Assembly (NCBI GenBank): GCA_019054805.1
Contig: JAHQIY010000020.1
Span: 992,001 to 1,056,000 of the forward strand
From: Brachionus manjavacas
Lineage: Eukaryota > Rotifera > Eurotatoria > Ploima > Brachionidae
DNA length: 64,000 bases
Direction of reading: 5' to 3'
Part shown: positions 23,179 through 33,605 of the stretch, one piece after another
Layout of the letters: the number at the start of each line of letters is the position of its first letter
How positions within the stretch are numbered: position 1 is the stretch's first letter
Program-made: the position numbers and the translations under genes
Notes under the pieces: model-generated
The model's database searches: none
Told to the model about the DNA's origin: nothing
Seen by the model: the letters and a program-made list of their open reading frames with translations, nothing else

Positions 23179-23838
23179 ATATGTCGTATAGAATAAGCAA
23201 AATTAATTATTTAGCTAAAATTATAATCATTTAAGTAAAAAAATAACCAATGTTCTAATTTAAGTAAAATAATCAATTCTACCTTTTTATTTAGCTAAAT
23301 TATATTTTTTAAGTTAAATTAAAATGAATTAAGAAAAATAGATTTATTAAAAAAAAATTTGACAATCATAAAATTTTTTATTAAATAACAATTCAAAAAC
23401 AAACTTTATTTTTTATTTACACATTCATTGCTAATTATATTTCTATGGTATTTTGAATTGCAATAAAGTAATAAGTTTTTGGATCTTTAGTGTTCGGATT
23501 TAGCTTTTCTCTTAAAATTGTATCGATTTTATCTTGAACCTCAGCCTTCGAATAAACATTTCTTGAATTAGGAAATTGTTTTTTAATCAATTCGTAAAAG
23601 ACCTCTTTGTGATTATATTCGGACATTTTTCAAAAAGAAAATAAAAGAATAATTTCTAAATTTGCAAGTTTTATTTGTTTCATTTCGATTTAAGTTAAGT
23701 ACATAAAATTATATTAAATTAAGTTAAACTCATCTTTGATTAAAGTTAAATAATAATCAGTTTTCCTATTCTAGTAAAATTGCTTTTTTTATTTAATTTT
23801 AGCTAAATAATTAATTTTGCTTATTCTATACGACATAT
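23179..23838. mobile_element. DNA-transposon-like element with perfect 45-bp terminal inverted repeats
   Basis: Arms 23179-23223 (ATATGTCGTATAGAATAAGC...) and 23794-23838 are exact reverse complements over 45 bases, delimiting 660 bp. Subterminal parts also show weaker inverted similarity (ATTTAAGT / ACTTAAAT type words). The outermost AT/AT pair could be arms or a 2-bp target duplication, so a TA-type duplication (Tc1/mariner-like) is possible but not proven. The interior carries one small minus-strand ORF and no transposase. Confidence 0.8.
23435..23626 (-). CDS. Small ORF inside the 660-bp inverted-repeat element
   Basis: A 63-codon frame starts at an ATG (MSEYNHKEVFYELIKKQFPN...) and ends ..YYFIAIQNTIEI. 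It has mixed, soluble-protein composition with Lys/Glu-rich helices, unlike the low-complexity frames usual in this AT-rich DNA, and it is nearly centred between the inverted repeats. I recognise no family. It may be a remnant of a transposon protein, a captured host exon, or chance. Confidence 0.4.
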   Translation of the reverse strand: MSEYNHKEVFYELIKKQFPNSRNVYSKAEVQDKIDTILREKLNPNTKDPKTYYFIAIQNTIEI

Positions 23839-24462
23839 TTATAAAAATTAATTTTTTTAAAGAAAAATAATTTCAACCAGTGATATAATAATATCTTCAG
23901 CATTTTCGTTATATATTTGTCAATTTTTTTTTTAATTAAAGCTTTTATTAAAGAATTTGCAATCAAAAACCTTCCAAGCGTTTAAATGATATCATCTTAT
24001 TTTCGCCATTTTGTGCAGTTCAGTAATCTAATCCAATAAGAAAAATTAAATTATATTATATTTTACCAAGATTGGTATATTAAAATAATTGGAACACCTT
24101 TTAATAATTAAAAATTTTTTTAAAAAATTTTAAAACCTCATTTCCTGGAGTTTGTTTTTACGATTTTACTGACTTTTTGGTATTACACTAACAAAAAATT
24201 GAAATTTCTGTACTTTAATAATTAACATTACAGATTTTAATTTTTACAATTTTAACTAAGCAAGTGTCTCAATATTTTGATAATTTCAATTTTAATCTGA
24301 AAATATTTATTATATTTATTTAATAGAAAGCTGAATTTGAAAATGGTGGCACAAAACTGCATTCTGCCTATCGTCTAAAATTATTTTATATTTCAATAAG
24401 ACTTTTTCTGAATCACAAGAAATTTAAAGAAACAATCGAATTCCACATGAGTGATTTACATT
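23839..24462. other. AT-rich spacer
   Basis: No coding exon, repeat or RNA recognised in these roughly 600 bases. Confidence 0.4.
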
Positions 24463-24553
24463 TTAACTGAATACACTTTTTGGAATGTAATCAAAGTTTG
24501 CCTTGTCTTCTATGGCTCGAATTTCATTTTCTTTTGATAAAAAGAGCGCATAC
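24463..24553 (-). CDS. Possible terminal exon of an unidentified gene
   Basis: After a good acceptor (TATATGCAG), a minus-strand frame of 29 residues with normal composition runs to a TAA: YALFLSKENEIRAIEDKANF, then DYIPKSVFS. It needs an upstream exon ending in phase 2. A candidate first exon at 24827-24856 (MEGSMKTDTF then GTAAGA) ends in phase 0, so the two do not join directly. The missing exon may lie further upstream, beyond the CR1-like insertion. Family not recognised. Confidence 0.33.
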
Positions 24554-24994
24554 CTGCATATAATAAGAAAAGTTACAAGAAAGGTTTTTTTTATTATTTT
24601 TGAGTCAATCGATTCTAAATTGAGTGCATATAGTTAAGCACTCAATAAGAAATGATTTTTTTAAATTTTTTGATTTATATTTTTTTTTATTTATATAAAA
24701 ATTAATTTTTTTCAGTTAAGTTTTTTTAATATTCATAGAAATGTCACGAAAATAGAAATGTTTTCGTGCATGAAACTTATTGTAATTTGTATTAATTGCT
24801 TTGCCCTCCTCGATCTTTTATCTTACAAAGGTATCTGTTTTCATTGAGCCTTCCATTGTATGTTTTTTTATTCTCTCAGTTTTATTGATATTACAATTTT
24901 CTTTACCAAAATACATTTCGGTCCTACGGTAAGTTTTGAACAGGTGAGCTAATGTGAAACTTTAAGTTCTAAAAGTTTTTTTTGTAAAATAAAT

Positions 24995-27090
24995 AAAAAT
25001 AAAGTAGTAGTAATATGAACTGCAACTCGGAAAAAATACCCGAGCAGAGCTCTAATGAGCTATAGCAGTCGCTACTTTTTTCACAAGCCAAGCATCTAAT
25101 TTCGACTTAAAAATGTTCAACGTTCTTGCGCTAACTATTTCTTCCGGCAATTGGTTCCATATGTTTACAACTCTTTTTGTGAAAAAATGGAAACGCGAGG
25201 AACAGTTTTTTATCTGTTCACGACGTAGAGTCTTTGAATGCTTTCTTAAGCCGTATACTTGACCACTTTGACCATAGGTTAATCCATTATTAAACTCAAC
25301 TAACTCAATTTTATTATTTAATTTGAACAATTGGGTCAAATCTCCTCTCAATCTTCTCGTAGTTAGGTCCGTCAGGCCGAATTTAATTAAGCGAGTTGAG
25401 TAAGGAAGGTGCTTTAAATTTGGAACTAACTTAGTTGCTCTCCGTTGAATCTTTTCTATCATATCGATATCTTTTTTCAGGTAAGGGCACCAAGAGGTTA
25501 TGGCAAATTCTAAGTGAGGTCTAACCATTGAAGTGTACAGTAGTCTAATGTTGTTTACATTGGGATATCTGAGCGATTTTTTCAGCATACCCAGAATCCT
25601 GTTAGCTTTAGCTGTGACATATGTTACTTGAGTGTCCCATTTTAGGTCATTTTTGATAAATATACCGAGATCTTTTTCGCAAACTGATTTATTAAGTGGA
25701 AATGACTCCATTGTGTAATCATGTTTTGAGTTGTTACGACCAAAATGGACAACTTTACATTTCTCGACATTAAGCTGAGCAGACCAGTCTCGTGACCACT
25801 TACATATATTATCAATGTCAAATTGTAACTTGTATTTAGAGGAAGAATCTACAATTGTGGCTATAATCTTGTTGTCATCCGCGTACGCTTTCGAGCTATT
25901 TTGAATACACTCAAGTAAGTCATTTATGTATAAAATGAATAAAATGGGGCCAAGGACAGAACCTTGAGGAACTCCGCTTGTAACTACCGCCCATTCTGAC
26001 TTTGCTTCGCCAAGTACGACTTGTTGTGATCGCCCAGTTAGAAATGAACTTATCCAGTTTATCAAACGCTCATTAAAGCCATAAAATTTAAGTTTAAAAA
26101 CTAAATTTGAATGTGAAACCTTGTCGAAGGCTTTTGCAAAATCGGTTTACACCACATCCACGGGGTAGCCATTTGACAAGGCATGTGTAATCAGGTCCAG
26201 TGTCTCAAGTAAATTTGTGCTGCAGGATCGCTTTGGAAGAAAGCCGTGCTGAGCTTTCACGATGAGCCTATTATCTAGCAAGTGTTTGAGCATGACCTCT
26301 TTTAATAGACCTTCCATGACTTTACAGAGGATACAAGTTAGCGAGATCGGTCGATAATTTGAAGGTTGTAATCTTTTTCCTCCTTTATGAAGAGGAGTAA
26401 CATAAGCCTTTTTCCAGATGTTTGGTACTGTTCCAGTCACAAAGGACTCGTGAAAAATAAGGGAAATCGGAAGTGAAAATGCTTTAGCGCAACTTCTTAG
26501 GACTAAGCTGTTTATCATGTCTGGTCCTAGGACTTATTTGGGTCCAAATTTTCGAGTGTGTTAGTAGTTTTGTTAATGCTAAACATTTCCACTGGATCGG
26601 GGTCAAATACCTTTGTGGTTTTGTAGAAAAACTCCGGAAAATTTGAATTAACATCTTTGTTAAAAACTGATTTAAAGTAATCATTTAAATAATTCGCAAT
26701 CTCTGTAGCATCCGTCGTGATGCTATTTGAACTCGTAATGTTCAATGCTTTAATCGAGTTATTTACTGTCATTTTACCATTAATATAATTGTATACAAGC
26801 TTTGGATTTTTTTTTGCATTCATTGCTAGGTTATTTTCGTATCTTCGTACTGCTTCTTTAATTGCAAATTGACCTTCTTTATTTATGCGTCTATATATAG
26901 TTTCTTTTTCGGTTGACCAGCCACTTGTCATATATGCTTGCCATGCTGAATACTTTTTACGACTGATTTTTCTTAAATCTAAATTTAGCCAAGGCTTTTG
27001 TTTTTTGTTTGAGCACCTTTTTGGAACAAACATATCTACAGCCAAACTATAATATGATCTGAATTTCTCAAACATTAAATTTTAAGAATT
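24995..27090 (-). mobile_element. 5'-truncated CR1-like retroposon, lightly mutated
   Basis: Three adjacent minus-strand frames (26527-27075, 26147-26518, 25052-26065) make one reverse transcriptase protein. Blocks seen: KPWLNLDLRKISRKK, then NYRPISLTCILCKVMEGLL, QHGFLPKRSCSTNLLETLD, SSFLTGRSQQVVLG, TSGVPQGSVLGPILFILYIN, AYADDNKII, CEKDLGIFIKNDLKWD and the tail FFTKRVVNIWNQLPEEIV. The frames are separated by one frameshift near 26527 (NLDPNKS/GPDMINS) and one TAA near 26145 before TDFAKAFD. The endonuclease is absent, i.e. 5' truncation. The 3' end shows the hairpins AGCTC..GAGCT and CTCGG..CCGAG, then a TAC-type trinucleotide tail near 25005. Confidence 0.92.
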
Positions 27091-27839
27091 AAAGTAAAAA
27101 GAATTAATTCTTAGTAAGGTCCGCGCTCAGTAAAACTAAAGCAATATCTGAATTTCCGAAATCTTAATTAAAAATATTAACCTGCATACTTAAAAACAAA
27201 GAAAAAAATGTTTTTTTAGTTGTGGTCAGAAAAATTTTTTATCCCACCTTCTCAAAGATAAAAGAAAAAACTAATATTGCTTACTTTGAGCAAAAAAATT
27301 TAATTTTGTGTTTAGTCCACGGTTTATCTCTTATTACTAAATTTTTTTGCAGAATCGGAAGCCAGACAAAATTCAAATAAAAAATATAATGCAGAGAGCA
27401 AATTTTACACTCAAAAAACAGAAAAACTCGAAAAAGAAAAACATAGAGAGACAAAACTTGTTCCATGAGAAGATTCTTTAGATTTTTTACAAAAATCTAT
27501 GAATTTTTTCTGCATTCTTAAATGAAAATCTAAAAGAATCTTATTTTGAAAATCTTTTGAGAATTTATCAGATCTTTAAAAATAAGCCTTTTAGGGAATA
27601 TTGGTAAAATCTTATATCAGTAATGGTATTTAATAAGTGAAGATAAAAGTCAAAGATTTTTTTTTATTTTTAATTAAAAATTTTATTTAAAATTTCAAAA
27701 ATACAAATTTTTGATAATTTTTATTTGATAGCCTTGTTTATAAGCACGATACAGGTGTTTTACAAAAAATTTCCAAAGGCAAGGATAAAAAAAATTTTCT
27801 ATTGATTAGTTCGTTCCACGCTTCAGTCTATGTAGAACT
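27091..27839. other. AT-rich spacer
   Basis: Low-complexity AT-rich DNA between a retroposon and a transposase remnant; no feature recognised. Confidence 0.4.
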
Positions 27840-28262
27840 AGGAGACTCCTTCTAACTAAAGAAAAAAACATAAGCTGTGCAAGATTACAATTCTAAAAAC
27901 GTTGGCGTAGATCTTATTGATCAAGTTTTTCGGTAAGCTCCAATTAGACGCTATCCATAGCAAGTTTTTATAGCATCATTAATTTAGCTTGCATCAACAT
28001 TAGGATTCTATACAAAAGTGTGAATAAATGCAACATATCAAGGCGAGATTTTTGATCAAAATTATCGAAGAAATCAAAAGTAATTACGATTTCATCGTTT
28101 TCATCGTCATCTGGCACCACTAAAGGCGCTCGTAAAAGGGTTGTGAATTAAGAAAATCAAGAGAATTTATCTCCTAAACGTGTGTCTTGTCGAATTCGTT
28201 TATGTAGAAATTATAAAGCGACAAATTTTTGTTCTAAATGTAAAAAGCATTGTGTGGATATT
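27840..28262 (+). pseudogene. piggyBac-like transposase remnant
   Basis: Read with stops, the plus strand gives NVGVDLIDQVFR..APIRRYP, resembling the piggyBac block around the catalytic Asp (GGVDLLDQ... followed by a basic RR-W-P stretch). Near the end comes RVSCRIRLCRNYKATNFC followed by SKCKKHCVDII, the pattern of the cysteine-rich C-terminal zinc domain of piggyBac transposases. Several stops and probable frameshifts interrupt it. The identification rests on two short motifs in the correct order and spacing. Confidence 0.5.
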
Positions 28263-28319
28263 ATACAAAAAAAATTCTCCTTTTTCGTTTTAGAATTTGC
28301 AAAATCTGATACTTAACTG

Positions 28320-29136
28320 ACATGTCAGCGGCGGTCAGCCACCTTGTCAAACTATTTGCCGATGACAGCAAACTGATTCCCACAATATGTAGCACCAGTG
28401 ATCTACCCACACTGCAACATGACCTCGACGCACTTTCCGAGTGGTCAAACACGTATGCAAGGCGATGGAATTCAGTAGGTCCGGCAGTAACATCTACGCC
28501 CAATCCGATCAACTGATGGGGGAAGATGAGTCCAGGAGCGCACTAGCTTTCGTCGACACAGAAAAGGATCTGGGAGTCACGTTTTCAGTTAACTAGAAAT
28601 TTTCTATTCACATTAAAAATCAGGTTAACAGAGCTACAGGAAATTCTCGGCCAGTTGAAAAGATCATTTAGATATTGGACCATGACCACATATACACCCC
28701 CCCCGGTTCCCGCAAGTTCACTTTCCCAACCCGGACCCGCCAGAGGTATCAGAGGTCATGCAAGAAGACTGTCCGGCCAGGCCTCAATCAAATGTCTACA
28801 ACGGGCAAACACATTCACCAATAGGATAGTCAACGAGTGGAACGCCCTGCCAGTTACAGTGACAGACGCCGACTTCGTCAACAGGTTCAAGAACGGATAC
28901 GATGTATTCCGGTCTAGTCAACGGAAGATGAACATTTATTTATAAAATTTTTCTTTTACAGCTTTTTCTATCGAGAATCTTAACTCTAATTTTGACCTAA
29001 AAATTTAAACAGGATTTCTTTTTTCAGTACTTTTCTATGTGTTATGTGCAAGCAGCTACCATAGTAGACCTCCTAGTAGGTCATCTCCGCAAGTTAGTCT
29101 TGCTGTAGCTTTTATATATTATTATTATTATTAAAC
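28320..29136 (+). mobile_element. Second, GC-richer retroposon family: RT fragment with intact 3' tail
   Basis: The frame from 28322 reads VKLFADDSKLIPTI, with the FADD variant of the catalytic YADD motif. After disrupted sequence (EKDLGVTFS near 28563), the frame ending at 28945 carries the C-terminal block RANTFTNRIVNEWNALPVTV. The 3' UTR (28946-29113) holds hairpins GACCT..AGGTC and GCAAG-TTAGT-CTTGC, then TGTAGCTT and an ATT repeat at about 29114-29134. The coding part is clearly more GC-rich than all neighbours. The 3' UTR is repeated at 49.0-49.2 kb. Confidence 0.85.
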
Positions 29137-29224
29137 TTGATCAACAAATTATCCTGAACTGAATAAGATTTTGGTCAAAACTTGGATAGGTTTCTTTAGG
29201 GAAATTCTAAGGAGATCCTGTTTA

Positions 29225-29380
29225 AGGTCTTACTAATAGCAAATCTGCAGGTTCATTAGGAAGTAAAATGCAATATGTGAATAATTGTCTGATGATAAAG
29301 AGTCACTTATGGAACTCGTTACCTTTAGAAGTTAATGATTTTACGAACAAATTTGATGTCAATTTAGAAAATAAATTATA
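29225..29380 (+). mobile_element. Retroposon C-terminal scrap
   Basis: One open stretch reads NCLMIKSHLWNSLPLEVNDF followed by TNKFDVNLENKL and a stop, the pattern of the extreme C-terminus of CR1/jockey-group ORF2 (WNSLP box then a short helix). No hairpin or trinucleotide tail follows. Confidence 0.6.
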
Positions 29381-30212
29381 ATTATATTTAGTCTTTTTGT
29401 GATTTTAAAATTAAATAGCAAACAATTATTCTCTTTTAATTATTCTTAATTTTGAAAAAAAAATTGATTCATTCATTTTCATTTTTATTTTCAATGATTT
29501 AACAGCTTAAAGGATGGAAAAATCTTAATTTCTAGATAAAAAATTTTAATTTAAATTAATGAAGATTTTAAGGCATTTTTCTTCTATTATTCTAAAAATT
29601 AAAATACATAGATTAAAATTCATTACTGCGTCGTGTAAGTATGAAATTAATGATTAAAAAAAAAATTGAAAAAAGTTTGAAGACATTTTTAAATCTGTCA
29701 AATGTTAAAATTAAAAGTGATGATAAAACTATGAATTCTAATGATGGAACCAAATGAAGTTAATTTCAAATCGTTGTCCTTTTTGATTGTTGGCCATTGA
29801 GTTTACCTGGCCTCATTTTTAAATTAAATTGACAAAACATCTACTGCAAAATCGGTCTGGCTTGGACAACTTTTAAAAAACTCAGAGAAAAAGTTCAAAG
29901 AAATTACCAAACTTGCTTTGGACTACTAAAATTGTTGATGATGATAAACTCAATATTTCAATTAAACATAAAAACTTCTTTTTTATCTTAATTAGAAAAT
30001 ACAGTTTTGCCAAAATTAGATATAACAAAAATTTAATTAATTGGTTTTTTTGTTCAGTCAAAAAATAAAATTCTTTTCCAATTTTTAATTTAAATTGTTT
30101 GTTTGTGTGTCGAATATTTTCAAAATTTAATAAATTGCCCAAATAGATTAATAATCAAGCGATAAATAAAAATTATTTCTCTGATGTCTATCTAGAAATT
30201 TAAAATTAAAAT
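29381..30212. other. AT-rich spacer
   Basis: Nothing convincing. An 86-codon minus-strand frame at 29882-30142 is Leu/Phe/Lys-rich, as expected from AT-rich DNA, and was not accepted. Confidence 0.4.
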
Positions 30213-30477
30213 ATGTTACATCTAAATGGTGAGTGTTGAATTTTTGGTTGAATTTTGTTCGATTTGGTTGAGAAAATTGCACAAAATTAGTCACATCTTT
30301 CTTTAAAAAATTACCAATTTATGCTCAAATCCCAATTTAGTAATATTTTCAGATGTATCTAGTATTTTTGAAGAATTTAATACAAGTGTTTGGCCTGATT
30401 ATACAATTTTCAAAAAAGAATTTACTCATGGTTTATTGAAGCCCATTGAACCAGAAGCAAGGCCAATCTTGATTTAG
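30213..30477 (+). CDS. Possible two-exon microprotein gene (46 aa)
   Basis: Exon 1 (30213-30228) encodes MLHLN plus one base, followed by a strong donor GTGAGT. Exon 2 (30353-30477) follows the acceptor TTTTCAG and completes the codon in phase: DVSSIFEEFNTSVWPDYTIF and then KKEFTHGLLKPIEPEARPIL plus Ile, then TAG. The composition (Trp, Pro, acidic residues) differs from random AT-rich translation. I do not recognise the family. It may be a genuine small protein, the end of a longer gene with a distant first exon, or an upstream part of the next gene. Confidence 0.42.
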
Positions 30478-30727
30478 CTCACATAATCATTTAAAAATAT
30501 AAAAAAAATTAACTCAAACCAAATTGCCAAGTCGGACAATGAATTGCCAAATCTAGATATTTTCATTAATTAAACATAAAAATATATTTGACTAAAAAAG
30601 CCAACTAGACCAAAAAAAAAAGAAAATTCTCTCTCTCTTACTCATAAATATTTTCAAGAACTATATTTTTTCATTTGAAAAAAACAAAACTGAGAAAATT
30701 ATTTTTAAAATTTTTCTTTAGACTCAG

Positions 30728-32133
30728 ATGGGAACCCCTAACTCGAAGTAAATTTCATCTTTTTTTTTGAAGAACTTGCCTCTTATTTTTTGCTAGGACA
30801 AGGCGGAATAAAAACGAATTTAAAGTCAACAAGAAAAAACAGCAAAAAGCTGTAAATATGGTCAATTCTTTAAACCAGAATGACCAAAAGCCTGTTGTTG
30901 AACAACGGACAGACCAGCGAAGAGTTTCGCTTGAGCAAAAACCCGAGCTGAAAATAGAGCCAGTCAAAAATATTGATCTGAACTCGCTGCCCAGACAAAA
31001 CACCGGCTCGGACCAAATAATCCGAGCCATTGATGATGTAAATAAAAGATTGTCCAAATCAGTTGAAGACAAAATGGAGGTAAATTTTTGAATAAGGTTT
31101 TTTTTAAATCTGATTTTTTATCAAGTCAAATGATAAAACAGACCAGGAAATAGACAATTTGGTCCGAAGGGTTAAGCAAAAGGTAAAAGGGAACACAACA
31201 CAGGAGAGCAAAGCAAATTTGAGCCATTTTTATTCAAAATTGGGCCAGAATAGCCTGAGTGATTTGTGCAAGAAAAATTTGAGCTTGAATAACAAACAAA
31301 AGGTGTTGGTGATTAAGGATTTGAGGCGACTGGAAAGACTTGAAGACAAAAAAGCGGACTCATTAAAAAAAGAGCGCCTTTCGGTTTTAAAAAAAATTAA
31401 ATCGGACTCAGCTGCCGATTTAAGTAATGAAGAGGCATTGCTCAAAGCAAGGCGCGACCTGACCAGAATAAAACCTGTCACAGGACTCAGTGATTCTTAT
31501 TCAAAATCTTACAGTGCCATACGGCCACTTGACGACCTATTTGATGATGAATGCGAAGAGCCTATTTATGACAGACCGAATGATCTGAAACAAATTGATA
31601 TTAGACCTGATGCTGATGTTTTGAAAATTGGCAAAAGATGCAAAACAATTCAGGATTTGTATAAAGTTGATTCAGAGGAGATTAGACAAATAATTGAGTT
31701 TGTTGAGCAAAAAGATATGGAAAATGGTGAACAAACATCGAGGTGTTCTTATTTTATGAAGGGAAATGAAGTTTATTCAACAGAATCTAAAGCGGACCTA
31801 AAAAAAATTGCCCAGTTTCACGCACCAAGGATTATTGGTAAAAAGTGTCCGAGTGAAAATTTGACCAACAAAGATGATGCAACTGTGCGACAAATTTTGC
31901 ATGATTTGATTTTAAATTATAGTTTGGAAAATATGCAAAAATTGCCTACAAATAAAAAAGTTCATTTTGATAGTGATAATTGTTTTAGGCCGATTGATCG
32001 TCCAAAATCAAGTTGCCAAAGTAATTTTTTTTCAAATTAGAACGTTTTTTTAATTATTTGTAAAGAAAGCGATGATATTATGCCAAATGTGACCAAGTTT
32101 ATTGAGGGCTTAGAAAAGCAAAACAGAAATTAA
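30728..32133 (+). CDS. Unidentified 4-exon gene, 414 aa
   Basis: Exons 30728-30747, 30797-31079, 31147-32020 and 32066-32133 join with matching phases through three tiny introns (49, 67 and 45 bases) into 414 codons. It starts MGTPNSKTRRNKNEF and ends KSDDIMPNVTKFIEGLEKQ then NRN. The first half is basic and rich in charged residues with a short helical repeat-like stretch (QKVLVIKDLRRLERLEDKKA); a region around residues 225-270 is acidic (DDLFDDECEEPIYDRPNDL). The C-terminal third has KKIAQFHAPRIIGKKCPSEN and LHDLILNYSLENMQKLPTNK. No signal peptide or membrane segment. I do not recognise the family; a cytosolic or nuclear scaffold-like protein is only a guess. Confidence 0.68.
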
Positions 32134-32467
32134 ATTTTTTTACGACCAATTAATTGTTTGGTAACTTTCGTCTTAACTTTTTAAAAGAGGCTTACATTCT
32201 CTTTAAATTTTTTTAATAAATTTTTTTTGGATTTGTCTTGGAAGCCTATTTTATTTTGTCCTGAAATAAAAATTTTTCATGTCATGGAATTAGAAGCGTT
32301 TGCTCTAGGATATTGGCTCATGGTCTAAAATTTAAAACTTTTATTCTAAAAAAGTCATTATTGGCAACTTGTTGCTTTTAGGAAAATTATTTTTTCAAAA
32401 TTTAATTTCTTTTCTCAAATATGAAAAAATCAAAATTTAATTTTACTTTAGGGGATTTTTTTCTTTT

Positions 32468-33212
32468 AAAATAAATTTAAATTTTTTTTTTTATTTAAAT
32501 CAAAATTTCAATCAAGGCCTTATAACTTATTAGTTTTGAAAACTAACATAAAAGAAAATATTTCTTAGAAATATACTTATAAAGCATATGATATAGAATA
32601 CAAATAATTTATTTATTAGCGCCAATTCTGGTGATGTATATTCAATTAAAAATTTAAAAAAATAAAATAAATTTAATTAATTAAGTATTTGTTACTTTGA
32701 TTTCGCTCTAGCGAAGATAAAATAAAAATTAGAGAGAAAAAAATTTCTACTTAATTTTACTTTTTTTTTTTATTTCTTTTTTTTTTCATATTAGTTGTTT
32801 AGAAAAAGTTTTTTTTACAATTATGTGTATTTATTTTTTTATTTACTTTTAGAGTTTTCTATATGTCCTCTTGATTTTTTATCATTTTTTTTTTCAGAAG
32901 GCCTTAATTAGGGAATTTAAAAGACTCTTTCCATTTATAAAGCCATTTCTTATCATTAAGAAGCATGTTTTGATCGAGTCATTTATTTAATCTTTTTCAT
33001 TCTCAATCTCTTTAATTATAGACTTTTTTCTATCTATATCAAGTTGTTCCTGTGTTTTTTACTTTATGGTATTTTTTTTTTAATAAAATAAATTTTAAAT
33101 TTAAATCAAAATTTCAATCAAGTCCTTATAGCTTATTAGCTTTGAAAACTAACATAAAAGAAAATATTTCTTAGCAATACTTATAAAACATATGATAAAG
33201 AATACAAATAAT
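32468..33212. repeat. Direct repeat of about 140 bp, two copies about 610 bp apart
   Basis: Copies at about 32468-32610 and 33080-33212 share AAATCAAAATTTCAATCAAG, then CTTATA.CTTATTAG.TTTGA, AAACTAACATAAAAGAAAAT and TTCTTAG..ATACTTATAAA.C, with a few differences. Possible explanations are a segmental duplication or terminal repeats of a miniature LTR-type (TRIM-like) element; TG...CA ends were not evident. Confidence 0.7.
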
Positions 33213-33479
33213 AAAAATAATTAATTATTTAAAACCTTTATTTTATGAAAAATTGGTTCTTTCTCATTTTTTTTTTAATTTATGTGACTGAATTAGTTGT
33301 TGATGTTGGTTATGTGTTCCCTTGGTTTTAAAAAATTATAAACTTGATTTATATTTTGATAAAAAATTAAAAATTTTATGTTCAAATTTAAAGTTCAAAT
33401 TTTCATATTTTGTTTTAATGCAGAATTAACCAAAAATCAAATTTGTATAATTTAGGCTTGAAATAATTTTTATTTAATA

Positions 33480-33605
33480 ATGTTGTTCGATGATAATCAA
33501 CTCGATGCAGTAGGCTCTGTCTCAGATTAGAGCCTTTGCTTAAAAAGGTACTTGAAAAGGAGATAAGCGCCTCTCCATTATCCACTAGGATAGAATATGA
33601 ATTTA
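33480..33605 (+). repeat. Retroposon-tail fragment (family C)
   Basis: Includes GGCTCTGTCTCAGATTAGAGCC (hairpin) and AAAAGGAGATAAGCGCCTCT followed by CCATTATC. The second motif recurs on the minus strand near 44.05 kb, where a trinucleotide tail follows it, so this is likely a degraded 3' end of the same family. Confidence 0.55.

Noticed and set aside
29882-30142. 86-codon minus-strand ORF
   Set aside because: Hydrophobic low-complexity composition, no homology pattern and no supporting signals.
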